A stretch of DNA of 64,000 nucleotides. It comes from Enterococcus termitis. Lineage in GTDB: Bacteria; Bacillota; Bacilli; Lactobacillales; Enterococcaceae. The stretch is from positions 496,001 through 560,000 of the forward strand of contig NZ_MIJY01000001.1 of assembly GCF_001730305.1 (NCBI RefSeq). The letters are read 5' to 3'. The notes under the pieces are model-generated. The model was not told the DNA's origin. It worked only from the letters and a program-made list of their open reading frames with translations, and made no database searches. The position numbers were made by a program, and so were the translations under genes. Below, piece after piece: positions 17,603 to 26,087 of the stretch; the stretch's first letter is position 1; each line of letters opens with the position of its first letter.

Positions 17603-18508
17603 ATGTTTGAATTTTTACCGCATTCCGTATTACAAATGGGGACGATTTTCTTATCGATCGTTATCGAAGCGTTACCTTTTGTGATGCTAGGATGTGTTAT
17701 TTCAGGTGCGTTACATGTTTTTTTGACACCTGAACGAGTGAAAAAAATATTACCAAAAAACAAATTCTTATCGATCCTTGTGGGCAGTTTCTTAGGCTTC
17801 TTTTTTCCATCTTGCGAGTGCGGTATCGTACCGATCGTGCATCAATTTGTCAAAAAAGACGTGCCTACTTATACTGCTTTTGCGTTTATGATAACAGCTC
17901 CGATTATTAATCCAATCGTACTTTTTTCAACATATATTGCTTTTGGAAATGCCATGAAATTTGTTGTTTGGCGGGTTTTAGGCAGTATGTTGGTAGCTAT
18001 GATTGTAGGTATCTGGCTAGCGTATATAAATAAAGAACCGATTTTGCAGAAGGAATTAGCAGTTTCTTCATGTGTAGATGCTGACACTGAGCACTCTCAT
18101 GGAAAAGTGAGTCTGTTCACTAAAAGCTGGTCCGTTCTGACCCATGGAATCGATGAGTTTTTTGATACAGGCCGTTACTTGATTTTCGGTTCACTTTTAG
18201 CCGCAGCAATGCAAACGTATTTGCCAACGGGCGCTATCTTACAGCTAGGGCATACAAAATTTTTAGCGATTTTAGTGATGCTTGTTTTAGCAGCTACGCT
18301 TTCCTTATGTTCAGAAGCAGATGCGTTTATCGGTTCATCGCTATTAAGCTTATTCGGCAATGGTCCTGTAGTTGGCTTTTTAGTTTTTGGTCCGATGGTG
18401 GATATCAAAAATTTATTGATGATGAAACGTTACTTTAAAACAGGCTTTATAGTGAAATTTGTCGGCATCGTGACCGTTATTGTTAGTTTATATGCTTTAG
18501 CCATTTAA
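17603..18508 (+). CDS. DUF318/UPF0718 family permease (YcgR-like)
   Basis: A 301-residue polytopic protein with about eight membrane helices. The family motif FPSCECGIVPIVHQFVKKDVP is at about residues 68-88 and its second copy LSLCSEADAFIGSSLLSLF near 232-250, an internal-repeat pattern of this permease family. A Cys/His-rich loop (SCVDADTEHSHG) sits between. Relatives include ArsP-type exporters, and the substrate here is unknown. The ATG at 17603 has AGGAGG upstream. It is paired with a TIGR03943 protein, as in B. subtilis ycgR-ycgQ. Confidence 0.87.
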   Translation: MFEFLPHSVLQMGTIFLSIVIEALPFVMLGCVISGALHVFLTPERVKKILPKNKFLSILVGSFLGFFFPSCECGIVPIVHQFVKKDVPTYTAFAFMITAPIINPIVLFSTYIAFGNAMKFVVWRVLGSMLVAMIVGIWLAYINKEPILQKELAVSSCVDADTEHSHGKVSLFTKSWSVLTHGIDEFFDTGRYLIFGSLLAAAMQTYLPTGAILQLGHTKFLAILVMLVLAATLSLCSEADAFIGSSLLSLFGNGPVVGFLVFGPMVDIKNLLMMKRYFKTGFIVKFVGIVTVIVSLYALAI

Positions 18509-18552
18509 CAAAGCGAGCCTATTCCGCATTTAATTTAAGGAGGGAAAAGAGA

Positions 18553-19395
18553 ATGATTCGATTTTTAATTTTAGTCGGCTATAGTACATTGATGATGTAT
18601 TTACAAGTATCTGGCAGATTGAATCAATATATAAACGTTCATTATCGCTATTTAGCTATTTTGTCGATGGTTCTTTCGCTCGTACTGGCGTTGGTTCAGT
18701 TGATCCTTTGGAATAAAGAAGATGGAAAAAAAGCAGCAGAGAGCCATGAACATGACGGACATGATCATGGGTTGGATAAGCCCTATCAGCGAGGAGTCGC
18801 CTACATACTTTTAGCATTACCGTTGATTGTAGGTTTTTTATTCCCAACAGTCAGCTTAGATACATCGATCGTGGAGGCTAAAGGTTTTAATTTTCCATTG
18901 AGTAAGGAGTCGGTGGGAGATCCAGACGTTGAAACACAATATTTAAAGCCGGATACAAGTATTTATTTTGATAAAGCAGACTATGATGTTCAAATGAAAC
19001 AAGCATTATCTAAATATGTAAAAAATGATCAAGTGCAAGTGACTGAAGAAAATTATTTAGAGCTGATGGAATTGATTTACAATTATCCAAGCGAGTTTAT
19101 TGGGAAGACAATCACTTATGAAGGGTTCATTTTTAATTCTAGTCAAAATGAGCAGGAAAATATCTTTGTTTTTCGTTTCGGTATTATTCATTGTGTAGCT
19201 GATTCGGGTGTTTTTGGGTTGTTGACTCACATGCCTAGTGAACATTCATTTAAAAACAATCAATGGGTGACATTGACTGGAACGATCCACTCTGAGTATT
19301 ATACCCCCTTCAAACGAGAGATTCCAGTGGTTGAAGTGAACAAGGTAAAAGAAATACAGGAACCAAAAAATCAGTACGTTTATCGCTCCTTTTAG
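18553..19395 (+). CDS. TIGR03943 family permease subunit (YcgQ-like, DUF1980)
   Basis: A 280-residue protein with membrane segments at about residues 3-18, 31-52 and 80-98, split by a His/Asp-rich loop (HEHDGHDHG). The extracellular C-terminal domain includes YNYPSEFIGKTITYEGFIF and RFGIIHCVADSGVFGLL. The His-rich loop suggests metal handling (inference). It follows the YcgR-like permease by 44 bases with AAGGAGGG. The two products probably act as one transporter. Confidence 0.87.
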   Translation: MIRFLILVGYSTLMMYLQVSGRLNQYINVHYRYLAILSMVLSLVLALVQLILWNKEDGKKAAESHEHDGHDHGLDKPYQRGVAYILLALPLIVGFLFPTVSLDTSIVEAKGFNFPLSKESVGDPDVETQYLKPDTSIYFDKADYDVQMKQALSKYVKNDQVQVTEENYLELMELIYNYPSEFIGKTITYEGFIFNSSQNEQENIFVFRFGIIHCVADSGVFGLLTHMPSEHSFKNNQWVTLTGTIHSEYYTPFKREIPVVEVNKVKEIQEPKNQYVYRSF

Positions 19396-19435
19396 ATTAA
19401 AAAAGCAAAGAAACTGAAGTTGGAAAAAACGTTTA

Positions 19436-19560
19436 TTTGGATTTTGAGAGGCTGGGCGTAACTATTTGATTCATTTCTTACTCACATGAAATCCAGATAA
19501 ACGGTGGAAACAGAAGCAATCCCTTCTTATTTCTTGGGATTGCTTCTGTTCTATCCTCCT
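19436..19560 (+). repeat. Dispersed intergenic structured repeat, copy B
   Basis: GAGGCTGGGCGTAACT followed by CCAGATAAACGGTGGAAACAG matches the core of the copies near 6.8, 31.7 and 46.1 kb. An added hairpin, AGAAGCAATCCC paired with GGGATTGCTTCT (19512-19549), closes this copy and may terminate the permease operon. It fills most of the gap before the convergent GNAT gene. Confidence 0.65.
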
Positions 19561-19584
19561 CAGTTTCTTATTGTTTTTTCTAGC

Positions 19585-20013
19585 TTATCTTTTCCAGATA
19601 AGCTCATATTCCACTTCGCCAGTTGCATCTACTTGCTCATTGATAAGCTGAAAATCTTGTTTAAGATAAAAGGCTACTGCTGCTTGGTTCTTTTTGTATA
19701 CCGAAAGTCTAAGATGATCATGTGTCTGTTTTACTTCATTCAATAAGGCTTGACCGATCTTTTGATTACGGTAGGCACTTAAAATAAAAATACCAGCGAT
19801 ATAATTATTTGTCATTCCTAAAAAGCCAACGATCTCATTCGCTTCGATCGAGACATAGAGAGCTGCTTGGGGTAAGTGGGCTTTGACAAATTCAAAATTA
19901 TCCAGCCAATAACTTTTGGGAATAAAAGGATGGGCCTCGATGTTGGCTGATAACCAAATAGTCAGTATCGTTTCTAACTCTTTTGTTGTAGGTCGTTCTA
20001 TTTTTTTAATCAT
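19585..20013 (-). CDS. GNAT family N-acetyltransferase
   Basis: A 142-residue protein with the GNAT core: IVGFLGMTNNYIAGIFILSAYRNQKIGQALLNEVK holds the acetyl-CoA-binding RNQKIGQALL (R/Q-x-x-G-x-G/A), and KKNQAAVAFYLKQDFQ is the C-terminal motif. The beginning, RPTTKELETILTIWLSANIEAHPFIP, resembles YjaB/YhiQ-type small-molecule acetyltransferases. The substrate is unknown. It is a lone minus-strand gene. Confidence 0.87.
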   Translation of the reverse strand: MIKKIERPTTKELETILTIWLSANIEAHPFIPKSYWLDNFEFVKAHLPQAALYVSIEANEIVGFLGMTNNYIAGIFILSAYRNQKIGQALLNEVKQTHDHLRLSVYKKNQAAVAFYLKQDFQLINEQVDATGEVEYELIWKR

Positions 20014-20084
20014 TTTTAAGATCCTTTCTTTTTTTTAATTTAAAAAGAATCATTCAAACACTCATTTAGACACCTCCATACCTC

Positions 20085-20573
20085 TTAAGGCTGTTTTCCG
20101 TTTTCTTCTTTTTTTCGAATCAAACCCACGATTTCTCTTTTTTCTCTAAAGTTACGAATATTATGGTTAAAGACTTCTGACAAGACAAGACCTAAAGCGA
20201 TTGCTCCAGCAATCATGACCGCCTGTACAGCAGAATCAATAGCGATTTGATAATTGCCGATCACTAAATTACGGACTGCTTGATACGCTAGACCGCCAGG
20301 TACAAGAGGAACCATACCGGGAATATTGAATATCGTCACTGGCAGTTTCAGCACACGCGAACAGATGAAACTGACCGAAGCGACACTTAAGGCACCTAAC
20401 AATGAGCCTAAAGCCACGTTAGCACCAAACTGAAGGGCAATCCAGTAGAGCATCCAGCCAGAGGCACCAGACAACCCGCAAGCGATTAGCGAGCGTCGAG
20501 GAACGTTTGTAATAATGGCATAGGCACTGGAAGCTAAAAAACTAAAAGAAAATTGAACCAATAAATTGAACAT
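20085..20573 (-). CDS. Threonine/serine exporter family protein, small subunit (DUF3815)
   Basis: A 162-residue protein with five hydrophobic segments and the ThrE_2 motif FNIPGMVPLVPGGLAYQAVRNLV. It corresponds to the C-terminal half of Corynebacterium ThrE, which is encoded as a separate gene in Firmicutes. It lies 101 bases downstream of the DUF1212 half on the minus strand, so the two probably form one exporter. The C-terminal 25 residues are charged and cytoplasmic. Confidence 0.88.
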   Translation of the reverse strand: MFNLLVQFSFSFLASSAYAIITNVPRRSLIACGLSGASGWMLYWIALQFGANVALGSLLGALSVASVSFICSRVLKLPVTIFNIPGMVPLVPGGLAYQAVRNLVIGNYQIAIDSAVQAVMIAGAIALGLVLSEVFNHNIRNFREKREIVGLIRKKEENGKQP

Positions 20574-20674
20574 ACAAAGACTCCTTTATTTAAACACAGA
20601 ATATCGTAGCGATTTTGTTCGAATTGATTTGTACAATGGAAAATAGAAGAGAAGCTGCAATAATGCTTCTCTGC

Positions 20675-21427
20675 CTAATAAAATAATTGAAAAACAAAGG
20701 CAATAGCAAAGCCGATCATCGAAGCGGTCATCATCGCTTCGGTTCCTCTTGAAACCCCTGAAAGATAATGTCCAGCTAATAAATCGCGTAATGCATTCGT
20801 CATCTGAACACCTGGTACCAATGGCATCACACAGCCGATAATGATCATATCCTGATTTGTCCCAAGCCCGAGCTGACTACTTAAAAGAGCCGCACAACCA
20901 ATCATAAAAGCTGCGAGAAATTCTGATAAAAACTTGATCCGCAAAATTTTTAAACTCGAGTAGTAAAGGATGTAGCCCAAGCCACCGATCAAACAGGTCA
21001 GAAATAGATCTGTCCAGACACCGCCAAATAAAATCATGATTGTACCGCTGACAACGGCAGCACTGATAAAACGCAACCATAGAGGAAAGAATTTTCGTTC
21101 CTGCTCCAGCAACTTTAGCTTTTCCAAGAGTTCATCTAAGGTATACTGACCTGTTACATACTCCCTAGATAGTTGATTGATGTTGGAGACCTTTTCCAAA
21201 TTGATGGAGCGATTCAAAATCTGTACCATCCGAATGGTTGAGGTCCCGTCAAGTCCAACAAACAGTCCTGTCTGGGTTACATAGCTAACAAGCCGATAAT
21301 CACCCGAAGCTAAAGCAATCCTGCTCATAGTATCTTCAACTCGATACATTTCAGCGTCACTTTCTAACATGATTTTTCCTGCTAAAAGACAAGTTTCTAG
21401 CACTTTTTCTATATCAATTGTTGTCAT
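20675..21427 (-). CDS. Threonine/serine exporter family protein, large subunit (DUF1212)
   Basis: A 250-residue protein with a cytoplasmic N-terminal domain (about 1-115: LAGKIMLESDAEMYRVEDTMSRIA, YVTQTGLFVGLDG) and four to five membrane helices in the second half, ending in the MPLVPGVQMTNALRDLLAGHYLSG motif. It is the N-terminal ThrE half, paired with the DUF3815 gene that follows. Export of threonine or serine is inferred from the family. Confidence 0.88.
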   Translation of the reverse strand: MTTIDIEKVLETCLLAGKIMLESDAEMYRVEDTMSRIALASGDYRLVSYVTQTGLFVGLDGTSTIRMVQILNRSINLEKVSNINQLSREYVTGQYTLDELLEKLKLLEQERKFFPLWLRFISAAVVSGTIMILFGGVWTDLFLTCLIGGLGYILYYSSLKILRIKFLSEFLAAFMIGCAALLSSQLGLGTNQDMIIIGCVMPLVPGVQMTNALRDLLAGHYLSGVSRGTEAMMTASMIGFAIAFVFQLFY

Positions 21428-21693
21428 GAATGTTCCTCACTTTTACTTGTTTCTGATTCGTTAAAATAAGTATAGTTGATTATTCATGGAAAAAATAGCA
21501 TGAACATGAAAAACGTTTAATTCTTTAGCGGCAACATTATCAAATAGTGACAGATTTGATAGGGTTGTTTTTTTAGTTTACAAAGAAGACAAGAAAATTA
21601 AATATCGTTTTTTATTTCTTTATCGTATAATAAAAAAATAATTAGTTTAAGCTTGAGTAAGCACAAAAATATGAAATGGTTGGAGTGGGGAAA

Positions 21694-22392
21694 ATGATTT
21701 TATTTGGTTCATTAGTTAACGGAGCCGCAATTATCTTCGGGAGTCTTTTAGGGTCTGTACTGCGTAATATTTCAGAGCAGATGAAAGACACAGTAACAAA
21801 AGGAATCGGCTTAGGTGTATTAGTTTTAGGCATTCAAATGGCGTTTAAAACGTCTTCTTTTATCATTATTCTCATTAGTCTATGCTTAGGAGCTATGCTG
21901 GGAGAGGCTCTTGGAATTGAGGATAAGATGAATAATTTTGGTTTAGTGCTGGAGAAACGTTATGCTAAGCCAGGTAGTAATTTTGCTGAAGGTTTTGTAA
22001 CGGCTTCATTGATTTTTCTGATTGGCTCGATGGGAATTATCGGTGCCATTGAAAGCGGTGTGTCAGCGAATCATCAAACGCTTTTGACAAAAGCTGTGAT
22101 GGATGGCTTTATGTCGATCATGTTGACCGCTACGCTTGGCGTTGGTGTTTTATTTTCAGCAGTTCCTGTTTTTCTCTATGAAGGAATCATAGCGTTACTT
22201 GCAAGTGTTTTGATGCGTTATATCCCCAGCGATTTGTTGAATTTATTGATGGAGGAAATCAGTGCGATCGGCGGCTTGATGATTTTAGGGATTGGTCTAA
22301 ATATTATGGGGATGACAAAAATTCGCGTCTCTAATTTTCTCCCGGGTATTTTTATCTTGATCGGTATCGTTACCGTGCTTTTTTATAAATAA
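21694..22392 (+). CDS. DUF554 family membrane protein (YdfK/YqgA-like)
   Basis: A 232-residue protein with six or more membrane helices. The DUF554 hallmarks are GSLVNGAAIIFGSLLGSVL at the start, SLIFLIGSMGIIGAIESG in the middle and SAIGGLMILGIGLNIMG near the end. No function is established. The frame opens at 21676, but GGAG followed by GGGG ahead of the ATG at 21694 makes that start more likely. It is a single gene with its own upstream region. Confidence 0.87.
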   Translation: MILFGSLVNGAAIIFGSLLGSVLRNISEQMKDTVTKGIGLGVLVLGIQMAFKTSSFIIILISLCLGAMLGEALGIEDKMNNFGLVLEKRYAKPGSNFAEGFVTASLIFLIGSMGIIGAIESGVSANHQTLLTKAVMDGFMSIMLTATLGVGVLFSAVPVFLYEGIIALLASVLMRYIPSDLLNLLMEEISAIGGLMILGIGLNIMGMTKIRVSNFLPGIFILIGIVTVLFYK

Positions 22393-22474
22393 TGAAAAAA
22401 CACATAAATGATGACAATATGCTGTCATTATTTACATGATATAGTTCCTTTATATTAGTGAAGGAGTGAAGAAA

Positions 22475-22864
22475 ATGACAACTCAATTGACAGAAAAAAC
22501 GATCAAAGGAAAAAGAATTCGAACCAATAATCAGCGAATAGAAGAAATTATTGCTCTGTGGAGTGAAGTACCGGCGATGAATATAGCTGGTGACCTATAT
22601 GCCGTTTACTCGAATTATGAGACAAACTTCAAAGGTGATTATGATTTACTTATCGGCAGTGAACAGGCAGATTTGCAGGATGAAGTAAAAATTCTCGCTG
22701 GAGAATATGTAGCCATTCCAGTGGCGGAAGGAACACCAGAAGGCGTTGGAAAAGCTTGGCAGAAGATTTGGCAAGATGAAGCTTTAGAAAAAAGACGAAC
22801 CTATCGAACCGACATAGAGCATTACCAAAAAGATGGGACTGTTACGATTTTCCTTTCTATCTAA
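22475..22864 (+). CDS. GyrI-like/effector-binding domain protein (Cass2-type)
   Basis: A 129-residue single-domain protein with the AraC effector-binding fold: IIALWSEVPAMNIAGDLYAVYSNYE, DYDLLIGSE, KILAGEYVAIPVAEGTPEGVGKAWQKIW and DIEHYQKDGTVTIFLSI. Stand-alone members bind cationic hydrophobic compounds or act like gyrase inhibitors, and the ligand here is unknown. The start is ATG with AAGGAG upstream. An inverted repeat, TGACA-ATATGC-TGTCA, lies at 22412-22427 in the promoter region. Confidence 0.8.
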   Translation: MTTQLTEKTIKGKRIRTNNQRIEEIIALWSEVPAMNIAGDLYAVYSNYETNFKGDYDLLIGSEQADLQDEVKILAGEYVAIPVAEGTPEGVGKAWQKIWQDEALEKRRTYRTDIEHYQKDGTVTIFLSI

Positions 22865-22902
22865 AATGTATAGTTGAAATAATCGTTTTTCTTTTGGAAT
22901 TG

Positions 22903-22949
22903 ACTGATTGAATGATGACTCGTAGAGTGATTGTTCAATCAGTTTTTTT
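22903..22949 (+). terminator. Intrinsic terminator
   Basis: ACTGATTGAA pairs with TTCAATCAGT and a run of Ts follows. Confidence 0.8.
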
Positions 22950-22955
22950 GTGTTG

Positions 22956-23052
22956 TGAATGAATATCCATATGGATTTTATGTATATTTATTTATTTTTA
23001 TTGAATAAATTAATAAAAAACCATTGACTTGTGTGGATGTAAAACGTATACT
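22956..23052 (+). promoter_or_regulatory. arg operon promoter with ArgR-like boxes
   Basis: TTGACT (23024-23029), a 17-base spacer and TATACT (23047-23052) make a good promoter. Upstream are three AT-rich stretches resembling ARG boxes (TGAATA/TATNCA type): around 22956-22972, TTATGTATATTTATTTA at 22978-22994, and TTATTGAATAAATTAATAA at 22998-23016. Arginine-responsive ArgR control is inferred. Confidence 0.65.
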
Positions 23053-23093
23053 TATGAAAAACAACAATAAGAGAATAAATAAAAGGAAAAGAA

Positions 23094-24134
23094 GTGATTA
23101 GTTTGAAGGTTTCTGTTATTGGTGTCACCGGGTATAGTGGGTTAGAGGTATTGCGTTATCTTAAACATCACCCGTTTGTAGAAGTAGTATCGATCCACAG
23201 CCACTCGATGAATAAAAAATCATTTGATGCTGTATATCCTCACGTAAAACAGCTGATTTCTTTGCCATTAGAAAAGATCGACACCGAAAAGATTATGGCA
23301 ATAAGTGAATTAGTTTTGTTGGCAGTGCCTTCAGGCATCTCAAAAGAACTGGCTATTCCCTTCATTGAGGCAGGCTTTCCAGTAATCGATTTATCTGGAG
23401 ATTTCCGTTTGAAAGACAAAGGCGCTTATGAAACCTGGTATAAATCGACTTCTGCTCCATTGGAAATGATTCATCAATTTGATTATGGTTTAGCCGAATA
23501 TAGAGAAGTGCCAACATCAAAATGGATAGCAAATCCCGGTTGTTATGCAACGGCCGCTGAGTTATCTCTTGCACCGCTATTAAAGAAAAAGCTGATTGCT
23601 CTTGATTCAGTAGTGATCGATGCTAAATCAGGTATTTCCGGTGCAGGTAAAGGATTGTCACAAAGCACTCATTTTCCGGATAGTCACGACAATATGTCGC
23701 TATATAAGATGAACAGTCATCAACATATACCAGAAATAATGCAGCAATTAAAGAAATGGTCGTCTGAAGTAGAGGCTATCCAATTTTCAACATCGTTGAT
23801 TCCAGTCACCAGAGGGATTTTTTTAACAGCGTATGTCAAAGCACTTGCCCCGATTTCTGACGAGAAATTGATTCAGATATACCGAGAGGAATTTGAGCAG
23901 GATTCATTTATCCGTATTCAAGAAGTAGGAACGTATCCAGTTTTGAAGCAAGTGATCGGCTCTAATTATTGTGACATCGGATTGGCTTATAATGATCAGA
24001 CGAAGATCATCACGATCGTCACGGTTATTGACAATTTGGGCAAAGGAGCTGCTGGACAGGCAGTTCAAAATCTGAATATATTTGCAGGATTTGATCAACG
24101 CTGCGGCTTGGAAAATTTACCGATTTATCCATAG
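23094..24134 (+). CDS. argC: N-acetyl-gamma-glutamyl-phosphate reductase
   Basis: This is the third step of ornithine synthesis: NADPH-dependent reduction of N-acetylglutamyl phosphate to the semialdehyde. The 346-residue protein has the nucleotide motif GVTGYSGLEVLRYL, the catalytic-Cys motif WIANPGCYATAAELSLAPL (Cys near residue 150) and a C-terminal IGSNYCDIGLAY. The start is GTG at 23094 or TTG at 23103, both served by AGG upstream. It is the first gene of argCBDF. Confidence 0.95.
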   Translation: MISLKVSVIGVTGYSGLEVLRYLKHHPFVEVVSIHSHSMNKKSFDAVYPHVKQLISLPLEKIDTEKIMAISELVLLAVPSGISKELAIPFIEAGFPVIDLSGDFRLKDKGAYETWYKSTSAPLEMIHQFDYGLAEYREVPTSKWIANPGCYATAAELSLAPLLKKKLIALDSVVIDAKSGISGAGKGLSQSTHFPDSHDNMSLYKMNSHQHIPEIMQQLKKWSSEVEAIQFSTSLIPVTRGIFLTAYVKALAPISDEKLIQIYREEFEQDSFIRIQEVGTYPVLKQVIGSNYCDIGLAYNDQTKIITIVTVIDNLGKGAAGQAVQNLNIFAGFDQRCGLENLPIYP

Positions 24135-24180
24135 TATGAAACACTATTCGAAGTATAGAAAGTTAAAGGGAGCGACAGTT

Positions 24181-24933
24181 ATGAAGAAGGTTATTGTTAT
24201 AAAAATGGGTGGAGTAGCAAGTGATAACTTGACGAAATCATTTTTCTCACAAATAGAACAGTGGCAAAAGGCAGGAAAAAAAGTTGTGATCGTTCATGGA
24301 GGCGGACATTATATTTCAGAGATGATGCAGCGATTAAATGTGCCTGTTAAAATCCAAGATGGCTTAAGAATCACAACGGAAGAAACCCTAAAAATCACAC
24401 AAATGGTCTTGATCGGGCAGGTTCAACCTATGATCACAACGTATTTTCAACAAGAAGGTTTTTCAGTGGTGGGCTTGAATGCTTCTTGTGGTCAAATCAT
24501 CACCGGCAGCTTTTTGAATAAAGAAATATTTGGGGCAGTCGGTGAAGTAGAGCAAGTTGATACAGAGCTGCTGGAGCACTTAGTAGAAAGAAATCATATT
24601 CCGATCATTGCGCCGTTAGGCTTGACTCAAACTGGAGACTGGCTCAATATCAATGCAGATCAGGTTGCCTGTAAAGTTGCGGAAGAACTTCAAGCAGAAA
24701 AACTTTATTTGTTGACCGATGTTCCAGGCGTAAAAAAAGAAGATCAATGGTTGAAGGAACTAGCCATTAACGAAATCAATGAGCTGAAAAAAAAGAACAT
24801 CATAAAAGGCGGCATGCTGCCTAAGATCGAAAGTGCCGTTTCAGCAATTCAAGGCGGTGTGAAAGAAGTCCACATTACCAATCAGCTACAAAATACTGGG
24901 ACAACGATTCATGAAACGGGGGTCTATGCATGA
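24181..24933 (+). CDS. argB: Acetylglutamate kinase
   Basis: A 250-residue amino-acid kinase that phosphorylates N-acetylglutamate. The ATP-binding IKMGG and GGGHYISEMMQRL loops, NINADQVACKVAEEL, and TDVPGV with KGGMLPKIESAVSAI are in order. The frame reaches back into argC, but AAAGGGAG precedes the ATG at 24181. Its last codons overlap the start of argD (ATGA), which shows translational coupling. Confidence 0.95.
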   Translation: MKKVIVIKMGGVASDNLTKSFFSQIEQWQKAGKKVVIVHGGGHYISEMMQRLNVPVKIQDGLRITTEETLKITQMVLIGQVQPMITTYFQQEGFSVVGLNASCGQIITGSFLNKEIFGAVGEVEQVDTELLEHLVERNHIPIIAPLGLTQTGDWLNINADQVACKVAEELQAEKLYLLTDVPGVKKEDQWLKELAINEINELKKKNIIKGGMLPKIESAVSAIQGGVKEVHITNQLQNTGTTIHETGVYA

Positions 24934-26087
24934 GTTATTTATTTCCAAATTATCAACGTAAAGATATTCAATGGGTTAAAGGTGAGAAAAGTACATTGAC
25001 CGATCAAAAAGGGCAAAACTATCTTGATTTTACCAGCGGAATCGGTGTGATGAATTTAGGGTATAATGATTCTGAATTGAATCAAGTATTAGCGGAGCAA
25101 GCGGCTCAATTATGGCATGCACCAAATTTGTACGAAAGTCAGTTACAAGAAAAAACAGCCGAACAGCTTGCAAAAGGAAAAGATTATGTTGCCTATTTTT
25201 GTAACAGTGGAGCGGAAGCAAATGAAGCGGCGATAAAATTAGCCAGAAAAGCGACGGGGCGTAGTAAGATCCTTAGCTTTACAAATTCCTTTCACGGTAG
25301 AACGTATGGTGCGATGAGTGCGACAGGACAAACGAGTATTCAAGAGGGCTTTCACCCTTTAGTTCCAGATTTTGACTATCTTCCGTTTAATGACGATTCT
25401 TCTTTAGTACAACAGATCGACCAGCAGACAGCAGCAGTTCTACTGGAATTAGTGCAGGGAGAAGGCGGTGTGATTCCGGCAGATCAGCAGTGGGTCAAAA
25501 AAATAGAACAGCTTTGCCATGAGAATGGTGCTTTGCTGATCATCGATGAAATTCAAACAGGTATTGGCCGAACAGGAACGTTTTATGCATATGAGCAGTA
25601 TCAGATCGAGCCAGATATTTTTACATTGGCAAAAGGATTAGGCAATGGCTTTCCAGTCGGAGCGATGCTAGGAAAAAGTGCGTTGGCAGAAGCTTTTGGA
25701 CCTGGTAGTCATGGATCAACATTTGGTGGAAATAATCTGGCAATGCAGGTCGCAAGTAAGGTAGTGGACAGAATCAACACACCAAACTTTTTACTGGACG
25801 TTCAAAAAAAAGGCGATCGACTAAGTAAAGAGCTGCACCAATTAGCTGAAAAAAGTTCATTAGTCAAGGAAGTTCGAGGCAAGGGGTTAATGTTGGGAAT
25901 TGAGCTGATCGATCAAGAAACATTGATTTGGGCAATGGATCAGCTGAAAATAGAAGGATTGATAACACTAAAAGCAGGACAAACGGTGCTTAGACTGCTG
26001 CCTCCTTTGATCATTACTGAAGAGGAAATCACCCAAGCAGTAGAACAACTAGAAAAAGTCTTATGTAAGGAGCAGATAAATGATTAA
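24930..26087 (+). CDS. argD: Acetylornithine aminotransferase
   Basis: A 385-residue class-III PLP transaminase that converts N-acetylglutamate semialdehyde to N-acetylornithine. CNSGAEANEAAIKLARKATG binds the cofactor phosphate, IIDEIQTGIGRTGTFYAYE carries the cofactor Asp, and the PLP lysine is in FTLAKGLGNGFPVGAM. The STFGGNNLA motif is present. It overlaps argB at its start and argF at its end by a few bases, so all are co-translated. Confidence 0.95.
   Translation: MSYLFPNYQRKDIQWVKGEKSTLTDQKGQNYLDFTSGIGVMNLGYNDSELNQVLAEQAAQLWHAPNLYESQLQEKTAEQLAKGKDYVAYFCNSGAEANEAAIKLARKATGRSKILSFTNSFHGRTYGAMSATGQTSIQEGFHPLVPDFDYLPFNDDSSLVQQIDQQTAAVLLELVQGEGGVIPADQQWVKKIEQLCHENGALLIIDEIQTGIGRTGTFYAYEQYQIEPDIFTLAKGLGNGFPVGAMLGKSALAEAFGPGSHGSTFGGNNLAMQVASKVVDRINTPNFLLDVQKKGDRLSKELHQLAEKSSLVKEVRGKGLMLGIELIDQETLIWAMDQLKIEGLITLKAGQTVLRLLPPLIITEEEITQAVEQLEKVLCKEQIND

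Noticed and set aside
19504-19746. An 80-codon plus-strand frame after the YcgQ-like gene.
   Set aside because: It runs from the repeat hairpin into the antisense of the GNAT gene, with no ribosome site.
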